64,000 bases of DNA from Listeria goaensis (lineage in GTDB: Bacteria > Bacillota > Bacilli > Lactobacillales > Listeriaceae). Of the stretch, positions 14,613 to 25,063 are shown piece by piece. Each line of letters opens with the position of its first letter. Within the stretch, counting starts at the first letter, position 1. The notes beneath the pieces were generated by a model. The model was not told where the DNA came from. It did not search any database and saw only the letters and a program-made list of their open reading frames with translations. Position numbers and translations under genes: made by a program. The stretch is taken from positions 62,001 through 126,000 of the forward strand of contig NZ_FYBQ01000004.1 in assembly GCF_900186125.1 (NCBI RefSeq). Reading direction: 5' to 3'.

Positions 14613-15647
14613 TCAAGCTTTATTTACAAAAAAGCGAAAAGTCGTTTTGGAATAAAAAGGCTTTTCAGGGCGCAGCACGCTATCACCAAAATGCGGGTGG
14701 TGAATCGCATCTGGTAAAATTTGCGTTTCAAACGTAATACCTGAAAAAGGCCGAATTGTTTCGCCAAAAACTTTGTAATCGCCAAACAACGTATTTCCTG
14801 TATAAATGACAACGGCTGGCGCGTCCGTCTGAACAGCCACCCCGCGACCAGTTTCAGCATCCATTAAAACGGCATCTGGTTGCCCCGCTTCATGTTCCAA
14901 AACGAAGCCATGATCGAGGCCACCGCTCGCAAAATCGATTTGCGGGTCACCTTTTGAAATGGCGTCTTGAATTCGTTTTTTCGCAGTAAAATCAAACGCG
15001 GTTCCTGCTGTCGCTCTAATTTCTCCAGTTGGAACTAAATCGGCGTCCACACATGCAAATGCGTGACTTCGCACAAAAAGCTCATTCTCGAAAACCGAAT
15101 TTTTAACATCCCCCGAAAGGTTAAAATATGTATGATTCGTCGGGTTGAACAGCGTCGGCTGGTCGGTCTTCGCCTCGTATTCAATCACCCATGCATCGTC
15201 ATCCGTCAGCGTATAGCGCATCACCACATCGACTTCACCGGGATAGCCGTTTTCAAAGGCAGGGCTCTTGTAGGAAAAAATAAGCGAATTTTGTACTTCT
15301 TCCACTTGGAAAATCGCCTTACTGAAATTCGGACGGCCTCCGTGCAGCTGGTGGTTCCCATTATTTTTCACAACGTCATATTGTTTACCGTCAAGCACAA
15401 AAGTGCCGTTTCGAATCCGCCCCGCAACACGACCAACAAAAGCCCCAAAATAAGGCGAATGCGCCAAATAGTCAGCTAAATTGTCAAACCCTAAACTAAT
15501 ATTTTGAAACTCGCCAAAACGGTCTTCCGTTACAATACGCGTCACAATCCCACCGTAATTTAAAGCCGAAAATTCCGTGCCACGATTATTTTTAAGTGTG
15601 TACTCATAAATTGGTACTCCATCGATTTCACCAAAAATTCGTTTCAA
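14613..15647 (-). CDS. galM: Aldose 1-epimerase (mutarotase)
   Basis: A 344-aa beta-sandwich enzyme that interconverts alpha and beta anomers of galactose and related sugars. The catalytic His172 is in NPTNHTYFNLSG, the second active-site His102 in NHQLHGG, and the general-base Glu in GITFETQ near the C-terminus. The start codon is TTG 15647, five bases after AAGGAGGG. It lies between pgcA and galE on the same strand, which fits a role in feeding galactose into UDP-sugar metabolism, although galK and galT are not here. Confidence 0.93.
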   Translation of the reverse strand: MKRIFGEIDGVPIYEYTLKNNRGTEFSALNYGGIVTRIVTEDRFGEFQNISLGFDNLADYLAHSPYFGAFVGRVAGRIRNGTFVLDGKQYDVVKNNGNHQLHGGRPNFSKAIFQVEEVQNSLIFSYKSPAFENGYPGEVDVVMRYTLTDDDAWVIEYEAKTDQPTLFNPTNHTYFNLSGDVKNSVFENELFVRSHAFACVDADLVPTGEIRATAGTAFDFTAKKRIQDAISKGDPQIDFASGGLDHGFVLEHEAGQPDAVLMDAETGRGVAVQTDAPAVVIYTGNTLFGDYKVFGETIRPFSGITFETQILPDAIHHPHFGDSVLRPEKPFYSKTTFRFFVNKA

Positions 15648-15714
15648 TTTGTCCCTCCTTCGTCGTCAAACATACAAACTGACGACAATTCAAGTCGCCA
15701 GTTCAAACGCTATT

Positions 15715-16704
15715 TTATTCTACATACCCGTTCGGATGGCCCAAATGCCATTTCCACGCGGTTCCAATGATTTCCTCCATATCCGTATGTTTCGGCGTCC
15801 AGCCAAGAACTTGACGAGCCTTCTCACTCGAAGCAATAAGTGTACTAGGGTCACCAGCTCGGCGCGGCCCAATTGCAGCCGGAATTTCCTTACCTGTCAC
15901 ACGTCTCGCCACATCAAGCATTTCCTTCACAGAAAAGCCGTTGCTACTGCCCAAGTTGAAAATATTGCTCACGCCGCCATTTTTCAAATACTCCAGCGCC
16001 AAAATATGCGCATCAACCAAATCCACCACATGTACGTAATCGCGCACACATGTGCCATCTTCCGTCTGATAATCGTCACCATAAATTGATAATTCCGCAC
16101 GCTGCCCTAAAGCCACCTGCAAAATAATCGGAACTAAATGTGACTCGGGATTGTGGTCTTCACCTATCGAGCCATCTTCTTTCGCTCCAGCAACGTTAAA
16201 ATACCTTAGCGATACGTAACGTAACTCGTGAGCCAAGTCACACCAGTGCATCATTTTCTCCATAATAAGCTTTGAATCTCCGTAAGTGCTCTCAGGATTC
16301 GTTGGCATGTCCTCTGTAATCGGTACACGCTCTGGCTCGCCGTATGTCGCCGCTGAAGACGAGAAAACGATATGCCGAACGCCAAATTCCTCCATCACTT
16401 CAAGCAAAACTTGCGTCCCGTAAACATTATTATTTAAATAAACGAGTGGAATTTGCATCGATTCCCCAACAAGCGAGTTCGCCGCAAAATGGATTACACC
16501 CTCAATTTTTTCTTTTTTAAAGACACTTTGTAAAAAAACTTTGTCCCGAATATCACCTTTATAAAAAGTCGCCTGACGATTCAAAGACGCCTGATGCCCC
16601 GTCTGCAAATTATCAACAACAACGACATCATACCCTTTCGCTAGCAACCCATCTACCGCGTGAGAGCCAATATATCCAGCCCCACCTAACACTAAAATAC
16701 TCAT
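15715..16704 (-). CDS. galE: UDP-glucose 4-epimerase
   Basis: A 329-aa short-chain dehydrogenase family enzyme that interconverts UDP-glucose and UDP-galactose. The NAD motif GGAGYIGSH spans residues 7-15, Ser115-117 and Tyr141/Lys145 (SSSAATYGEP; STYGDSKLIMEK) form the catalytic site, and RYFNVAGA is the family signature. ATG 16704 is chosen because AAGGAGG lies eight bases upstream; the longer frame from 16761 would add 19 residues before the glycine motif. The galactosyl donor it makes decorates teichoic acids in some Listeria serotypes. Confidence 0.95.
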   Translation of the reverse strand: MSILVLGGAGYIGSHAVDGLLAKGYDVVVVDNLQTGHQASLNRQATFYKGDIRDKVFLQSVFKKEKIEGVIHFAANSLVGESMQIPLVYLNNNVYGTQVLLEVMEEFGVRHIVFSSSAATYGEPERVPITEDMPTNPESTYGDSKLIMEKMMHWCDLAHELRYVSLRYFNVAGAKEDGSIGEDHNPESHLVPIILQVALGQRAELSIYGDDYQTEDGTCVRDYVHVVDLVDAHILALEYLKNGGVSNIFNLGSSNGFSVKEMLDVARRVTGKEIPAAIGPRRAGDPSTLIASSEKARQVLGWTPKHTDMEEIIGTAWKWHLGHPNGYVE

Positions 16705-16772
16705 CTCGTCGACCTCCTTACGCCGCTTCTTCTTGTACCATTTTACAACAGTTCCAAGCAATCGTCACCCCT

Positions 16773-16803
16773 AAATAAAAAACCCCCTCAAAAAAAGGGG
16801 ACC
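16773..16803 (-). terminator. Terminator after the 129-aa gene
   Basis: CCCCT/AGGGG stem with a T-rich loop followed by GTTTTTTATTT on the minus strand, just after the stop at 16809. Confidence 0.75.
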
Positions 16804-16808
16804 CCGCA

Positions 16809-17198
16809 TCATTCCATCACGGTCGAAATTTCCCGGTACCGCGCTTCATTTTCACATTGCGGCAACGTTTTAACTAACAGATCATGATTTTCAAAAACAA
16901 TCTCATCAAATTCCGCATTCGATAAATAAAAAGCGCTCATATGCGAGAAATAAACGAATTGCAACATATTTTCATATTCCGGTACGTCTTTTATCTTCAA
17001 AACTTTCCGCACAAAGAAGTTTACAAGCGCGTCGCCCGTCTTCACATACCAGGGAATACGAATAAGATTGACATCGAATTCTTGATGCGCCTCAGCCCAT
17101 TGTTCCGTCGCCTCATTCTGCACCGTAAAAGCGACCTCTTTTCCGCCCGCAGCCTTAACCTTAGTCACATCGATAGTAACAACAGCAATTTTTTTCAT
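16809..17198 (-). CDS. Hypothetical protein, 129 aa
   Basis: A soluble acidic protein with a predicted beta strand at the N-terminus (KKIAVVTIDVTKVK). The remainder is alpha/beta with aromatic clusters (LIRIPWYVKTGDALVNFFVR; MLQFVYFSHMSAFYLSNAEF). There is no signal peptide, membrane segment or known catalytic motif. AAAGGA precedes ATG 17198 and a terminator follows, so it is monocistronic between trxB and galE. I do not recognise the family. Confidence 0.75.
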   Translation of the reverse strand: MKKIAVVTIDVTKVKAAGGKEVAFTVQNEATEQWAEAHQEFDVNLIRIPWYVKTGDALVNFFVRKVLKIKDVPEYENMLQFVYFSHMSAFYLSNAEFDEIVFENHDLLVKTLPQCENEARYREISTVME

Positions 17199-17436
17199 TA
17201 AAACGACATCCTTTCGTTCTTTAAAAAAAGATTTTACATAAAATTTTTAGTTCATTTATTTTTTATCACTAGAAATAAATTCAAATATTTTTACAAGTAA
17301 GTACAGCCAAAAAATAAAAATTAATGTCCTAGATATAATATACCCATCCACGCCCAATTAAATAGTAGCACATTCCAGAGAATAAAACCCACACTAAAAG
17401 TATTAATTTTCAAACTATTTAAGGAAGTTGCAAGAA
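17199..17436. other. Intergenic region without a recognised gene
   Basis: Strongly AT-rich, about 240 bases between the 129-aa gene and trxB. It should contain the promoter of the 129-aa gene. No open frame or RNA structure stands out. Confidence 0.4.
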
Positions 17437-17437
17437 A

Positions 17438-17466
17438 AAAAGACTGCCTACAATTGGCAGTCTTTT
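17438..17466 (-). terminator. Terminator of trxB
   Basis: The stem AAAAGACTGCC / GGCAGTCTTTT with a short AATTGT-type loop and flanking T tract directly follows the trxB stop. Confidence 0.85.
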
Positions 17467-17470
17467 AACC

Positions 17471-18451
<981 letters not shown>

Positions 18452-18509
18452 TTAAAGTCTACACCTAGCTTAATACGAAACAGTAAGTTCGTCTATATAT
18501 ATGCTCACA

Positions 18510-19973
18510 CTACTTGAATAAATCAATATCTTGTATTTTTTGGTCTAAAGCCGCTTGTTTAATTTGCGCTGGACTGCCAAAACGGGTGACGAAGCTCGAT
18601 AAAACAGCTTTCTTCTCGTACTCAGGTAAGAGGATTTGTTTTTCAGTAATCTGCCAAACCGTTTTTACAACTTGCATATAAAGCGCTAAGTTTTCATCCG
18701 AAAGAGGTAGGTTTTTGCGTCTTAGTTCTTCGAAAAGTTCTACCATATAGCGACTATTTTGCTCGGGAATGCCTTCTGCGAGAAAGACAAATTGCGTGAA
18801 AACGAGGTGCTCCTCGTACGTCCAATTCGTCATTTCAAACAGCGGGTGAAAAAGCACAAGTTCCGCGCGCGCAGGTGAAATTGAGAGCGCATAAACGCCT
18901 AGATAGTGCAGCGTACGCTCTTTCGATGCCAGAAGTTGCAAAACGTTTGGTACATGCGCCGCAAAATCATTTGCCGCTTCATCAAACGGAAAATCTTCTT
19001 TTTCATATACGTCACAGTTTAAAAATTGCGCCCACATTTCATGCGCAAATTCAATATTACCTAAATAAAAAGCGGTTTTTGCCCGGTAATAATAAAACTT
19101 CGGTCGTTCGGTTACCTCTAAATCAACAATATCGCCCAGAAAATCGTCCGCCGTCTTATACGCCCCCATCATAGCATGTACGTAGCCTAACCGTTCCCGG
19201 TGATGCGTCAAAATCGGCACAATTTTCGTAAGCTCTGCGTAAAGTTGCTGAACTTCTTCTTCATTCGCCTTGAAGTAATGATACATAAACAAATCAATGC
19301 GCCCTAACAAATTGCCGCTTGACCGTTCTAGTAAATCGTACAAAACTTTAAGTCCTTCCTCCTCGCGAAGCTGCTCAAAATAAAGTGCCGCCAGTTGGTT
19401 GTAAGCCGGCCAAAAGTTCGGTTTCTCATCAATAACTCGCTCTAAAACGCGACAAGCCGAAACACTATCTTCCTCCGCCAAATAGCGGTTGATTTCCTTT
19501 TTATATTCATAAAATTCCTGTTCCACTTTAATAAATTTATTTTCAAGATTTTGCCCGATTGGCGTTTCTTCAAGTAAAACGTCCATTAAATCGTTCGCCT
19601 CTTCCACATATTCGCCTTCTGGGTCCTCCGCCACATACCGCTTAGCATACTGAAGCGCCCGTTTAAAGTCCTTCAAATAAGCAAAATTGTTCGCAATAAA
19701 GTAATAACAATAATACATATTTCCATCCAAATTTTCTAAAACGTAACGCAAAAGTTGATTCGACTTATGAAATTGCCCAATTTCCGTATAACAAATCGCC
19801 AGCTGACAAATGATGACCGGCTCAAAAGGCTCTAAATCACGCGCGCGCTCCAAATAGCCTATCGCTTCCGTCATCTTCTCCTCGCGAAAAGCCACAATGC
19901 CTCGTTCAAAATAAAATTGTCCGTTTGGGAGAAAGTGAATCACTTTCGGTTCCCGAAACCGTTTTTCTGCCAT
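18510..19973 (-). CDS. Tetratricopeptide-repeat protein (YvcD-like)
   Basis: A 487-aa soluble protein with TPR helices from about residue 10 to 230, for example GIVAFREEKMTEAIGYLERA, ICYTEIGQFHKSNQLLRYVL and AYNQLAALYFEQLREEEGLK. A long helical C-terminal part follows, without a catalytic motif. The position next to trxB matches B. subtilis yvcD. TPR proteins are scaffolds and the partner here is unknown. Confidence 0.85.
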   Translation of the reverse strand: MAEKRFREPKVIHFLPNGQFYFERGIVAFREEKMTEAIGYLERARDLEPFEPVIICQLAICYTEIGQFHKSNQLLRYVLENLDGNMYYCYYFIANNFAYLKDFKRALQYAKRYVAEDPEGEYVEEANDLMDVLLEETPIGQNLENKFIKVEQEFYEYKKEINRYLAEEDSVSACRVLERVIDEKPNFWPAYNQLAALYFEQLREEEGLKVLYDLLERSSGNLLGRIDLFMYHYFKANEEEVQQLYAELTKIVPILTHHRERLGYVHAMMGAYKTADDFLGDIVDLEVTERPKFYYYRAKTAFYLGNIEFAHEMWAQFLNCDVYEKEDFPFDEAANDFAAHVPNVLQLLASKERTLHYLGVYALSISPARAELVLFHPLFEMTNWTYEEHLVFTQFVFLAEGIPEQNSRYMVELFEELRRKNLPLSDENLALYMQVVKTVWQITEKQILLPEYEKKAVLSSFVTRFGSPAQIKQAALDQKIQDIDLFK

Positions 19974-20033
19974 TATTTCTCCCCTCCATTTCGTTTATTT
20001 AGTATATCATAGTTCGCGTTTCCGTCAATACAG

Positions 20034-20070
20034 CAAAAAATCCCATTCTCGCTTAAGAATCGGATTTTTC
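20034..20070 (-). terminator. Terminator overlapping the end of the acyltransferase gene
   Basis: Minus strand AAATCCGATTCT-TAAGCG-AGAATGGGATTTTTT: a twelve-base-pair stem with G-U pairs and a T run. It ends the hprK-lgt-ppaX-acyltransferase transcript and overlaps the last codons. Confidence 0.8.
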
Positions 20071-20547
20071 TCTAATCACAATCGGATTACCAAATGCCAC
20101 GCTACCCGCTGGAATATCTTTCGAAACGACTGCACCGGCGCCAATCACAGCACGGTCGCCGATTTGGACGCCCGGTAAAATAATGACGCCCGCACCAATC
20201 ATGACATTATCGCCAATCGAAACAGCGCCCACGCGGTATTCATGCACTAAATATTCGTGGGTCAAAATCGTCGTTTGATAGCCAATAACTGAATTTTTAC
20301 CAATCGTAATCTTTTCTGGGAAAAATAAATCAAAGGTCACTTTAAACGCAATTGCCGTTTTGTCGCCAACCTTCATGCCTAACAGTTTGCGATACAAATT
20401 GCGTTTGCCACCCATCCACGGGAAGTAGCGCGCAAATTCGATAACCACAGTGTTTTTAAAGGTGCGCCAAAACGGAACCGTCTTGTAAACGTGGTTGAGC
20501 GGGTTTTCGTTCGCAACTTTCGGCTCGTAACGCTTGTAGTTTCGCAT
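20053..20547 (-). CDS. Hexapeptide-repeat (LbH) acyltransferase, YvoF-like
   Basis: About 164 aa. Left-handed beta-helix repeats run from roughly residue 75 to 150 (ITIGKNSVIGYQTTILTHEY; SIGDNVMIGAGVIILPGVQI; IGDRAVIGAGAVVSKDIPAG), with the acyl-donor loop His in LTHEYLVHEYRV. The substrate is unknown. ATG 20547 is chosen: it directly follows the ppaX stop (20549) and has GAGG upstream, while an earlier in-frame start would lie inside ppaX. It ends the hprK-lgt-ppaX operon, as in B. subtilis yvoF. Confidence 0.88.
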   Translation of the reverse strand: MRNYKRYEPKVANENPLNHVYKTVPFWRTFKNTVVIEFARYFPWMGGKRNLYRKLLGMKVGDKTAIAFKVTFDLFFPEKITIGKNSVIGYQTTILTHEYLVHEYRVGAVSIGDNVMIGAGVIILPGVQIGDRAVIGAGAVVSKDIPAGSVAFGNPIVIREKSDS

Positions 20548-20548
20548 A

Positions 20549-21202
20549 TCAGGCCTCGGTACGGACAATCTCAAGTAGATCGCCCATCGTTTTTAACATG
20601 TAGTCTGGCTCAAATTGCGTCAAGTAATCCGGACCTTTAATGCACCATGAAACGGCCGCCGTCTTCGTACCCGCGTTTTTCCCCGCGTGAATATCGTGGA
20701 AATTATCGCCAACCATAATCGCCTCGTCTGCCTCTGAACTTAGCAGCGCAAGCGCCATTTCAATTCCTTCCGGGTCAGGTTTCGCCACTTTCACTTGGTC
20801 GAGCCCGATGACGACCTGAAAATATTTATCGAGGCCAGTGAGTTTCAGACCTTTCATGATGACATCGTACATTTTCGTGGAAACGACCGCAAGCTTGTAA
20901 TCTTCCTCATAAAGCGCGCGAATTGCCTCGTAAACACCGTCATACTCTAAGATGAGATCGTCATGGTGCGCAATATTAAACTCGCGATAATACGCAATCA
21001 TTTCGTCCACTCGTTCTGGCGCTAAGCTTGCAAAAGTTTCCGTAAGCGGCGGACCGATAAATTGCAAAATTTCCTCTCTTGAAAAGCTTCTTTCTGGTAA
21101 AAATTCCGCCAAGGTTTTCTTAAACGTTTCGATGATGAGTTCATTCGTATTGATCAAGGTTCCATCCAAGTCAAAAAGCAAAGTCGTAATCTTTTTCGTC
21201 AT
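20549..21202 (-). CDS. ppaX: Pyrophosphatase PpaX (HAD family)
   Basis: A 217-aa HAD hydrolase. The nucleophile motif is [10 protein letters not shown], motif II lies in AVVSTK, and the metal-binding motif is [16 protein letters not shown]. PpaX hydrolyses the pyrophosphate released when HprK/P dephosphorylates P-Ser-HPr phosphorolytically, which explains its linkage to hprK. ATG 21202 with AAAGG eight bases upstream gives the length of the B. subtilis enzyme. TTG 21229, right after lgt, would add nine residues. Confidence 0.93.
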   Translation of the reverse strand: MTKKITTLLFDLDGTLINTNELIIETFKKTLAEFLPERSFSREEILQFIGPPLTETFASLAPERVDEMIAYYREFNIAHHDDLILEYDGVYEAIRALYEEDYKLAVVSTKMYDVIMKGLKLTGLDKYFQVVIGLDQVKVAKPDPEGIEMALALLSSEADEAIMVGDNFHDIHAGKNAGTKTAAVSWCIKGPDYLTQFEPDYMLKTMGDLLEIVRTEA

Positions 21203-21232
21203 ACTTTCAACCTTTCCTTGCCGAAGCAAAGC

Positions 21233-22063
21233 TTATTTTTTTGGCACTTCCCCGTATTTGTCCGCTAAATAATAAGGTGGATTTAGTTTGATTCGTCTAT
21301 AAATAATCATGCCAATTGACACTACAATTAAAATTACAGCCAGTACTTGTGATACTCTCATGTCGCCCCACATCAGGCTATCCGTACGCATTCCTTCAAT
21401 AAAGAAACGACCAAATGAATACCAAATTACGTAACCCAAAAACAGCTCTCCGCGGCGAATCTTCGTCCGGCGTAAAACAAGGAGTACAACAAACCCAAGC
21501 ACATTCCATAAACTTTCATAAAGAAAAGTGGGTTGATAATAAGCGCCGTCTATGTACATCTGATTGATGATAAAGTCTGGCAGATGCAAGCTTTCCAAGA
21601 AACTACGCGTCGTTTCCGCCCCGTGTGCCTCCTGGTTCATAAAATTTCCCCAACGTCCAATCGCTTGCGCAATCAGTAAACTTGGAGCTGCAATATCCGC
21701 TAGTTGGAAAAAGGAGATTTTCTTGATACGCGAGAATATGATAGCCGTACCGACCGCCCCAATAAGCGCCCCGTAAATTGCAATCCCACCGTGCCAAATT
21801 TTAATGATTTCGCTTGGATTATCTTTATAGAAATCCCATTGGAAAATAACGTAATAAATGCGGGCACAAATAATTGAAATCGGAATTGCCCAAATTAATA
21901 AGTCCACAAACAACTCTTTATCAAAACGGCGTTTAGTCGCCTCTCTTAGTGCCAAAAGTAGCGCTACAACCACACCTAGCGCAATAATAATGCCGTACCA
22001 TTTAATGGAGAAGTTACCAAGTTGAATTGCCACCGGATCAAGCGGTGTAATTTGATTTTCCAT
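21233..22063 (-). CDS. lgt: Prolipoprotein diacylglyceryl transferase
   Basis: A 276-aa integral membrane enzyme with about seven transmembrane helices. It attaches diacylglycerol to the lipobox cysteine of prolipoproteins, including PstS in this window. The signature [13 protein letters not shown] contains the essential Arg137, and HGGIAIYG holds His91. The C-terminal [13 protein letters not shown] is also conserved. It lies between hprK and ppaX as in B. subtilis. Confidence 0.96.
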   Translation of the reverse strand: MENQITPLDPVAIQLGNFSIKWYGIIIALGVVVALLLALREATKRRFDKELFVDLLIWAIPISIICARIYYVIFQWDFYKDNPSEIIKIWHGGIAIYGALIGAVGTAIIFSRIKKISFFQLADIAAPSLLIAQAIGRWGNFMNQEAHGAETTRSFLESLHLPDFIINQMYIDGAYYQPTFLYESLWNVLGFVVLLVLRRTKIRRGELFLGYVIWYSFGRFFIEGMRTDSLMWGDMRVSQVLAVILIVVSIGMIIYRRIKLNPPYYLADKYGEVPKK

Positions 22064-22116
22064 TCCGAACCTACTTTCTTTTCTTCATTTTCACTATTCA
22101 ATTTTACCTTTTCTCG

Positions 22117-22155
22117 CACAAAAAAGAAAGAAGCTTGACCAAATTGCCAAGCCTC
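22117..22155 (-). terminator. Terminator-like hairpin between hprK and lgt
   Basis: Minus strand GCTTGGCAATTTGGTCAAGC followed by TTCTTTCTTTTTT. The stem is only about five to six base pairs, so read-through from hprK into lgt is plausible. Confidence 0.6.
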
Positions 22156-22160
22156 CTTCG

Positions 22161-23096
22161 TTAATCGTTCATGCTATTTTGGCTAATCAAATTGTTTAAG
22201 TCACTTGTGAAACGTTCCGCTGCATTATATCCCATATTTTTCAAGCGGAAATTCATTGCCGCCACCTCAATGATGACAGATAAATTTCGGCCTGGGCGAA
22301 CCGGAACGGTGATTTTAGGAACGTCCATATCGAAAATGCGCGTTTTTTCCTCGTCAAGTCCCACTCGGTCGTAATGTTTCGTTGGATCCCAATTTTCAAG
22401 GTGCACAACAAGCGTAATTTTCTTGCTTGACCGAACTGCCCCTGCCCCGAAGAGCGTCATCACGTTAATAATTCCGAGACCGCGAATTTCAAGCAAATGC
22501 TCAATAATTGCTGGCGAAGAGCCAATTAAGGATAGTTCATCTTCTTGGCGGATTTCAACATTATCGTCGGCAACTAACCGGTGACCGCGTTTCACCAGTT
22601 CAAGCGCAGTTTCACTTTTCCCAACGCCACTACTACCGGTAATTAAAACCCCAAGGCCATAAATATCTACAAGCACCCCGTGCATCGAAATAACTGGCGC
22701 CAATTTACTTTCCAAAAAGTTCGTTATATAAACAGAAAGACGCGTCGTTTTGAGTCTCGAACGGAGCACCGGGATTCCAGCCTCGCTAGCCGCCTGAATT
22801 AGCTCTTTCGGTGTTTCTAAATTCCTCGAAACAACAAAAGCCGGCGTTCGCTTCGTGCACATTTGCTTATAACGCTTTAACCGCTCACTAGGCTCCATTC
22901 CTTCCGAAAACGAAATTTCCGTCATGCCGAAAAGTTGCACACGGTCCTCTGGATAATAAGAAAAGAAACCAGTTAATTCAAGACCTGGTCTTGATAAATC
23001 ACTCGTTGAAATGGGCCGCTCTAAACCTTCTTCGCCGCAAATCAGCTGCAAGTTAAGCCGCTCCACTAACTCCTTTACCGTCACGCTTTTTGTCAT
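22161..23096 (-). CDS. hprK: HPr kinase/phosphorylase
   Basis: A 311-aa bifunctional enzyme that phosphorylates HPr at Ser46 with ATP or pyrophosphate and removes the phosphate by phosphorolysis, controlling CcpA-dependent catabolite repression. The P-loop GSSGVGKS spans 154-161, with the catalytic His139 (ISMHGV) and Asp177/Asp178 (VADDNV). The HprK signature [10 protein letters not shown] follows. GGAGGG precedes ATG 23096. First gene of the hprK-lgt-ppaX group. Confidence 0.96.
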   Translation of the reverse strand: MTKSVTVKELVERLNLQLICGEEGLERPISTSDLSRPGLELTGFFSYYPEDRVQLFGMTEISFSEGMEPSERLKRYKQMCTKRTPAFVVSRNLETPKELIQAASEAGIPVLRSRLKTTRLSVYITNFLESKLAPVISMHGVLVDIYGLGVLITGSSGVGKSETALELVKRGHRLVADDNVEIRQEDELSLIGSSPAIIEHLLEIRGLGIINVMTLFGAGAVRSSKKITLVVHLENWDPTKHYDRVGLDEEKTRIFDMDVPKITVPVRPGRNLSVIIEVAAMNFRLKNMGYNAAERFTSDLNNLISQNSMND

Positions 23097-23161
23097 GTAA
23101 GTCCCTCCACTACGGTTTTTCTTTTATTTTACCATGGATCACCAGATTCGAATAGCGCAAA

Positions 23162-23190
23162 CAAAAAGTTATGAGCGACTGCTCATAACT
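23162..23190 (-). terminator. Terminator of the PspC/DUF4097 operon
   Basis: The ten-base-pair stem AGTTATGAGC-AGTC-GCTCATAACT followed by TTTTTG on the minus strand sits at the end of the YvlD-like gene. Confidence 0.9.
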
Positions 23191-23546
23191 TATCGCCGAT
23201 TCTTATTGTCAAAAAGAACCGAATTAATAATCATATTGGCAAAAGCCATAATAGCCGCTAAAATAAGGGCTGTTCCAAAACCGTCAATATTGAAAGAACT
23301 TCCCATAAAGTACGTTGTCAGTTCCAACATGAGCGCATTGACTACAAAAGTAAATAAGCCAAGCGTTAAAATATTAATCGGCAACGTCAGCAGTAGCAAA
23401 ATCGGTCGAATGAGCATATTCAAAATTGCTAGAATAAAGCTCGCCAGTATCGCCGTAGTAAAACCATCTACGTGAAAACTAGAAAAGAAGCCCGATAACG
23501 CTACAAACAGTACTGCATTAATTAAAACACCTATTATAAAACGCAA
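23190..23546 (-). CDS. YvlD-like membrane protein (phage holin 4 family)
   Basis: A 118-aa protein that is nearly all hydrophobic, with three to four transmembrane helices (FIIGVLINAVLFVALSGFF; LASFILAILNMLIRPILLLL). The motif NMLIRPILLLLTLPINILTLG is typical of the DUF360/YvlD family. The start is TTG 23546, eight bases after GGGAG and overlapping the end of the PspC gene. It is the last of four cotranscribed envelope genes, like yvlABCD of B. subtilis, which belongs to the cell-envelope stress response there. The molecular function is unknown. Confidence 0.85.
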   Translation of the reverse strand: MRFIIGVLINAVLFVALSGFFSSFHVDGFTTAILASFILAILNMLIRPILLLLTLPINILTLGLFTFVVNALMLELTTYFMGSSFNIDGFGTALILAAIMAFANMIINSVLFDNKNRR

Positions 23547-23552
23547 AATCTA

Positions 23553-23750
23553 TCACTCCCACTCTGTACTTGGAGCTTTCGGCATAACAATCGCTGCAAT
23601 AATATAGAGTAGAATTCCTGTACCAGCGAACAATGAGATAACCGCCCAAGCTAGGCGAATCCACGTTACTTCAACACCAAAGTATTCTGCAAAACCACCA
23701 CATACACCAGCCAACATTTTTTGGTTGTTAGATTTCGTTAACTTTTTCAT
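23553..23750 (-). CDS. PspC-domain protein, 65 aa
   Basis: A single PspC domain: KMLAGVCGGFAEYFGVEVTW followed by one transmembrane helix (WAVISLFAGTGILLYIIAAI) and a short tail. PspC proteins act in envelope-stress sensing. The same domain forms the N-terminus of the 404-aa protein encoded upstream, so the operon carries it twice. Confidence 0.88.
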   Translation of the reverse strand: MKKLTKSNNQKMLAGVCGGFAEYFGVEVTWIRLAWAVISLFAGTGILLYIIAAIVMPKAPSTEWE

Positions 23751-23781
23751 TTACTTTCCCTCCTGATTAAAACTATTTTCC

Positions 23782-24996
23782 TTATTTTGCTTCTTGCTGT
23801 TCAAGCTCTGTTACTTTAATAATACCCGTGTTTACATTCGCCTGAATTGTTCCCGTGCTAATCTCTTCCGCATTTTGCGTAAAGACAAACGTCTGATTCG
23901 AGTTGTCCCAAACTTTTGCATTCTTCAAATCGAAATAAATCTTCTCACGTCTAGTCCCAAGCGTTCCGTCCACATTCCACGATGCGGGAATTTGGATGCG
24001 AATATCTCCATTTGGTGCCTTTAAATCAGCCGCCGTGGCTGTATCATTGTAAACTGTATAATCCACGTCACCATTAGCCGTTTTAGCAACCGTTGTAAGC
24101 AAGTTTCCAGCAATCGAAACATCACCTTTTTGCGTTGCCAAATCTACATTTTCAACATCGGCGCGTTTAAAGAAAATTTCTCCGTCCGTTACTTCGGCAC
24201 TTAAAAACTTCCCACTCGCCCCAGCAGATCTCACGTCGCCATGGCGCACTTTTAAAATACTATCTTCAACAGACACATCATCAAATTTCAAGTTTCCGTT
24301 AAGTAACTGAATTTTCATTTGTTCATAAAGCCGTTTTGGCACTGTTAGCACAACATCTGTTTTTAATACATCATTCTTAGATTCAAATGTAAATTGTTCT
24401 GGCGTAATTTCAAGCATGGTTTGACTGAAAAAATAGTCCCACAATTTGTCTTCGCTTAATTGACGAATGGAGCGTGCTTTCTCATGCACAGCTAGTACAA
24501 CGCGCACTTTTAAGTCATCCTTTTCCCAAACACGAAGCGTCACATCACCGGTTGCAACTTGAACTTTCAACCCTCTAAATGTTGTAGCATCAAAGCTGAA
24601 TTCACGGGACGGCCTTGGTCGACTTCCTGAATGATTTCTTTCCGCATGTTGCATGCTTACTTTTTCGTGATGCATTTTATGATTCATATGCGCTTCGTGG
24701 TGGTGTTTTCTTCTGTCATACTGCCTATTTCTACGCGCTTCCATACGACGTTTTCTCTCATCAATACGTTTACGATGATGATCAAGCACTTCTTCCGTCG
24801 TCATATTTTCAGAAGGAATCACAAACAGGGCAATGATATAGGCAATAATTGCGATACCCGTTTTCATCGTAAAAACAGCGACAACAATGAAAATCAAACG
24901 TAGAATCGTTGCATCAATACCAGTGTATTCAGAAATACCACCAAAAACACCGCCGATTTTACGATCAACACGAGATCTTCTTAGTTTTTTGTCCAT
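23782..24996 (-). CDS. PspC-DUF4097 envelope-stress protein, 404 aa
   Basis: Residues 1-60 are a PspC domain (KIGGVFGGISEYTGIDATIL, then one membrane helix). Residues 70-125 are a His/Arg/Lys-rich linker (RKHHHEAHMNHKMHHEKV) that could bind metal or acidic lipid. Residues 130-400 form a DUF4097 beta-helix-like domain built of repeats such as VQVATGDVTLRVWE, VRHGDVRSAGASGKF and KTANGDVDYTVYN. The domain recurs in the next protein upstream. AAAGGA precedes ATG 24996. Confidence 0.88.
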   Translation of the reverse strand: MDKKLRRSRVDRKIGGVFGGISEYTGIDATILRLIFIVVAVFTMKTGIAIIAYIIALFVIPSENMTTEEVLDHHRKRIDERKRRMEARRNRQYDRRKHHHEAHMNHKMHHEKVSMQHAERNHSGSRPRPSREFSFDATTFRGLKVQVATGDVTLRVWEKDDLKVRVVLAVHEKARSIRQLSEDKLWDYFFSQTMLEITPEQFTFESKNDVLKTDVVLTVPKRLYEQMKIQLLNGNLKFDDVSVEDSILKVRHGDVRSAGASGKFLSAEVTDGEIFFKRADVENVDLATQKGDVSIAGNLLTTVAKTANGDVDYTVYNDTATAADLKAPNGDIRIQIPASWNVDGTLGTRREKIYFDLKNAKVWDNSNQTFVFTQNAEEISTGTIQANVNTGIIKVTELEQQEAK

Positions 24997-25063
24997 ACTA
25001 TGCGCTTCCTTTCAAGAGTCTTCGCCAAGCGAAGACTCTGAGTTCCGTTTTATTTTACACGTT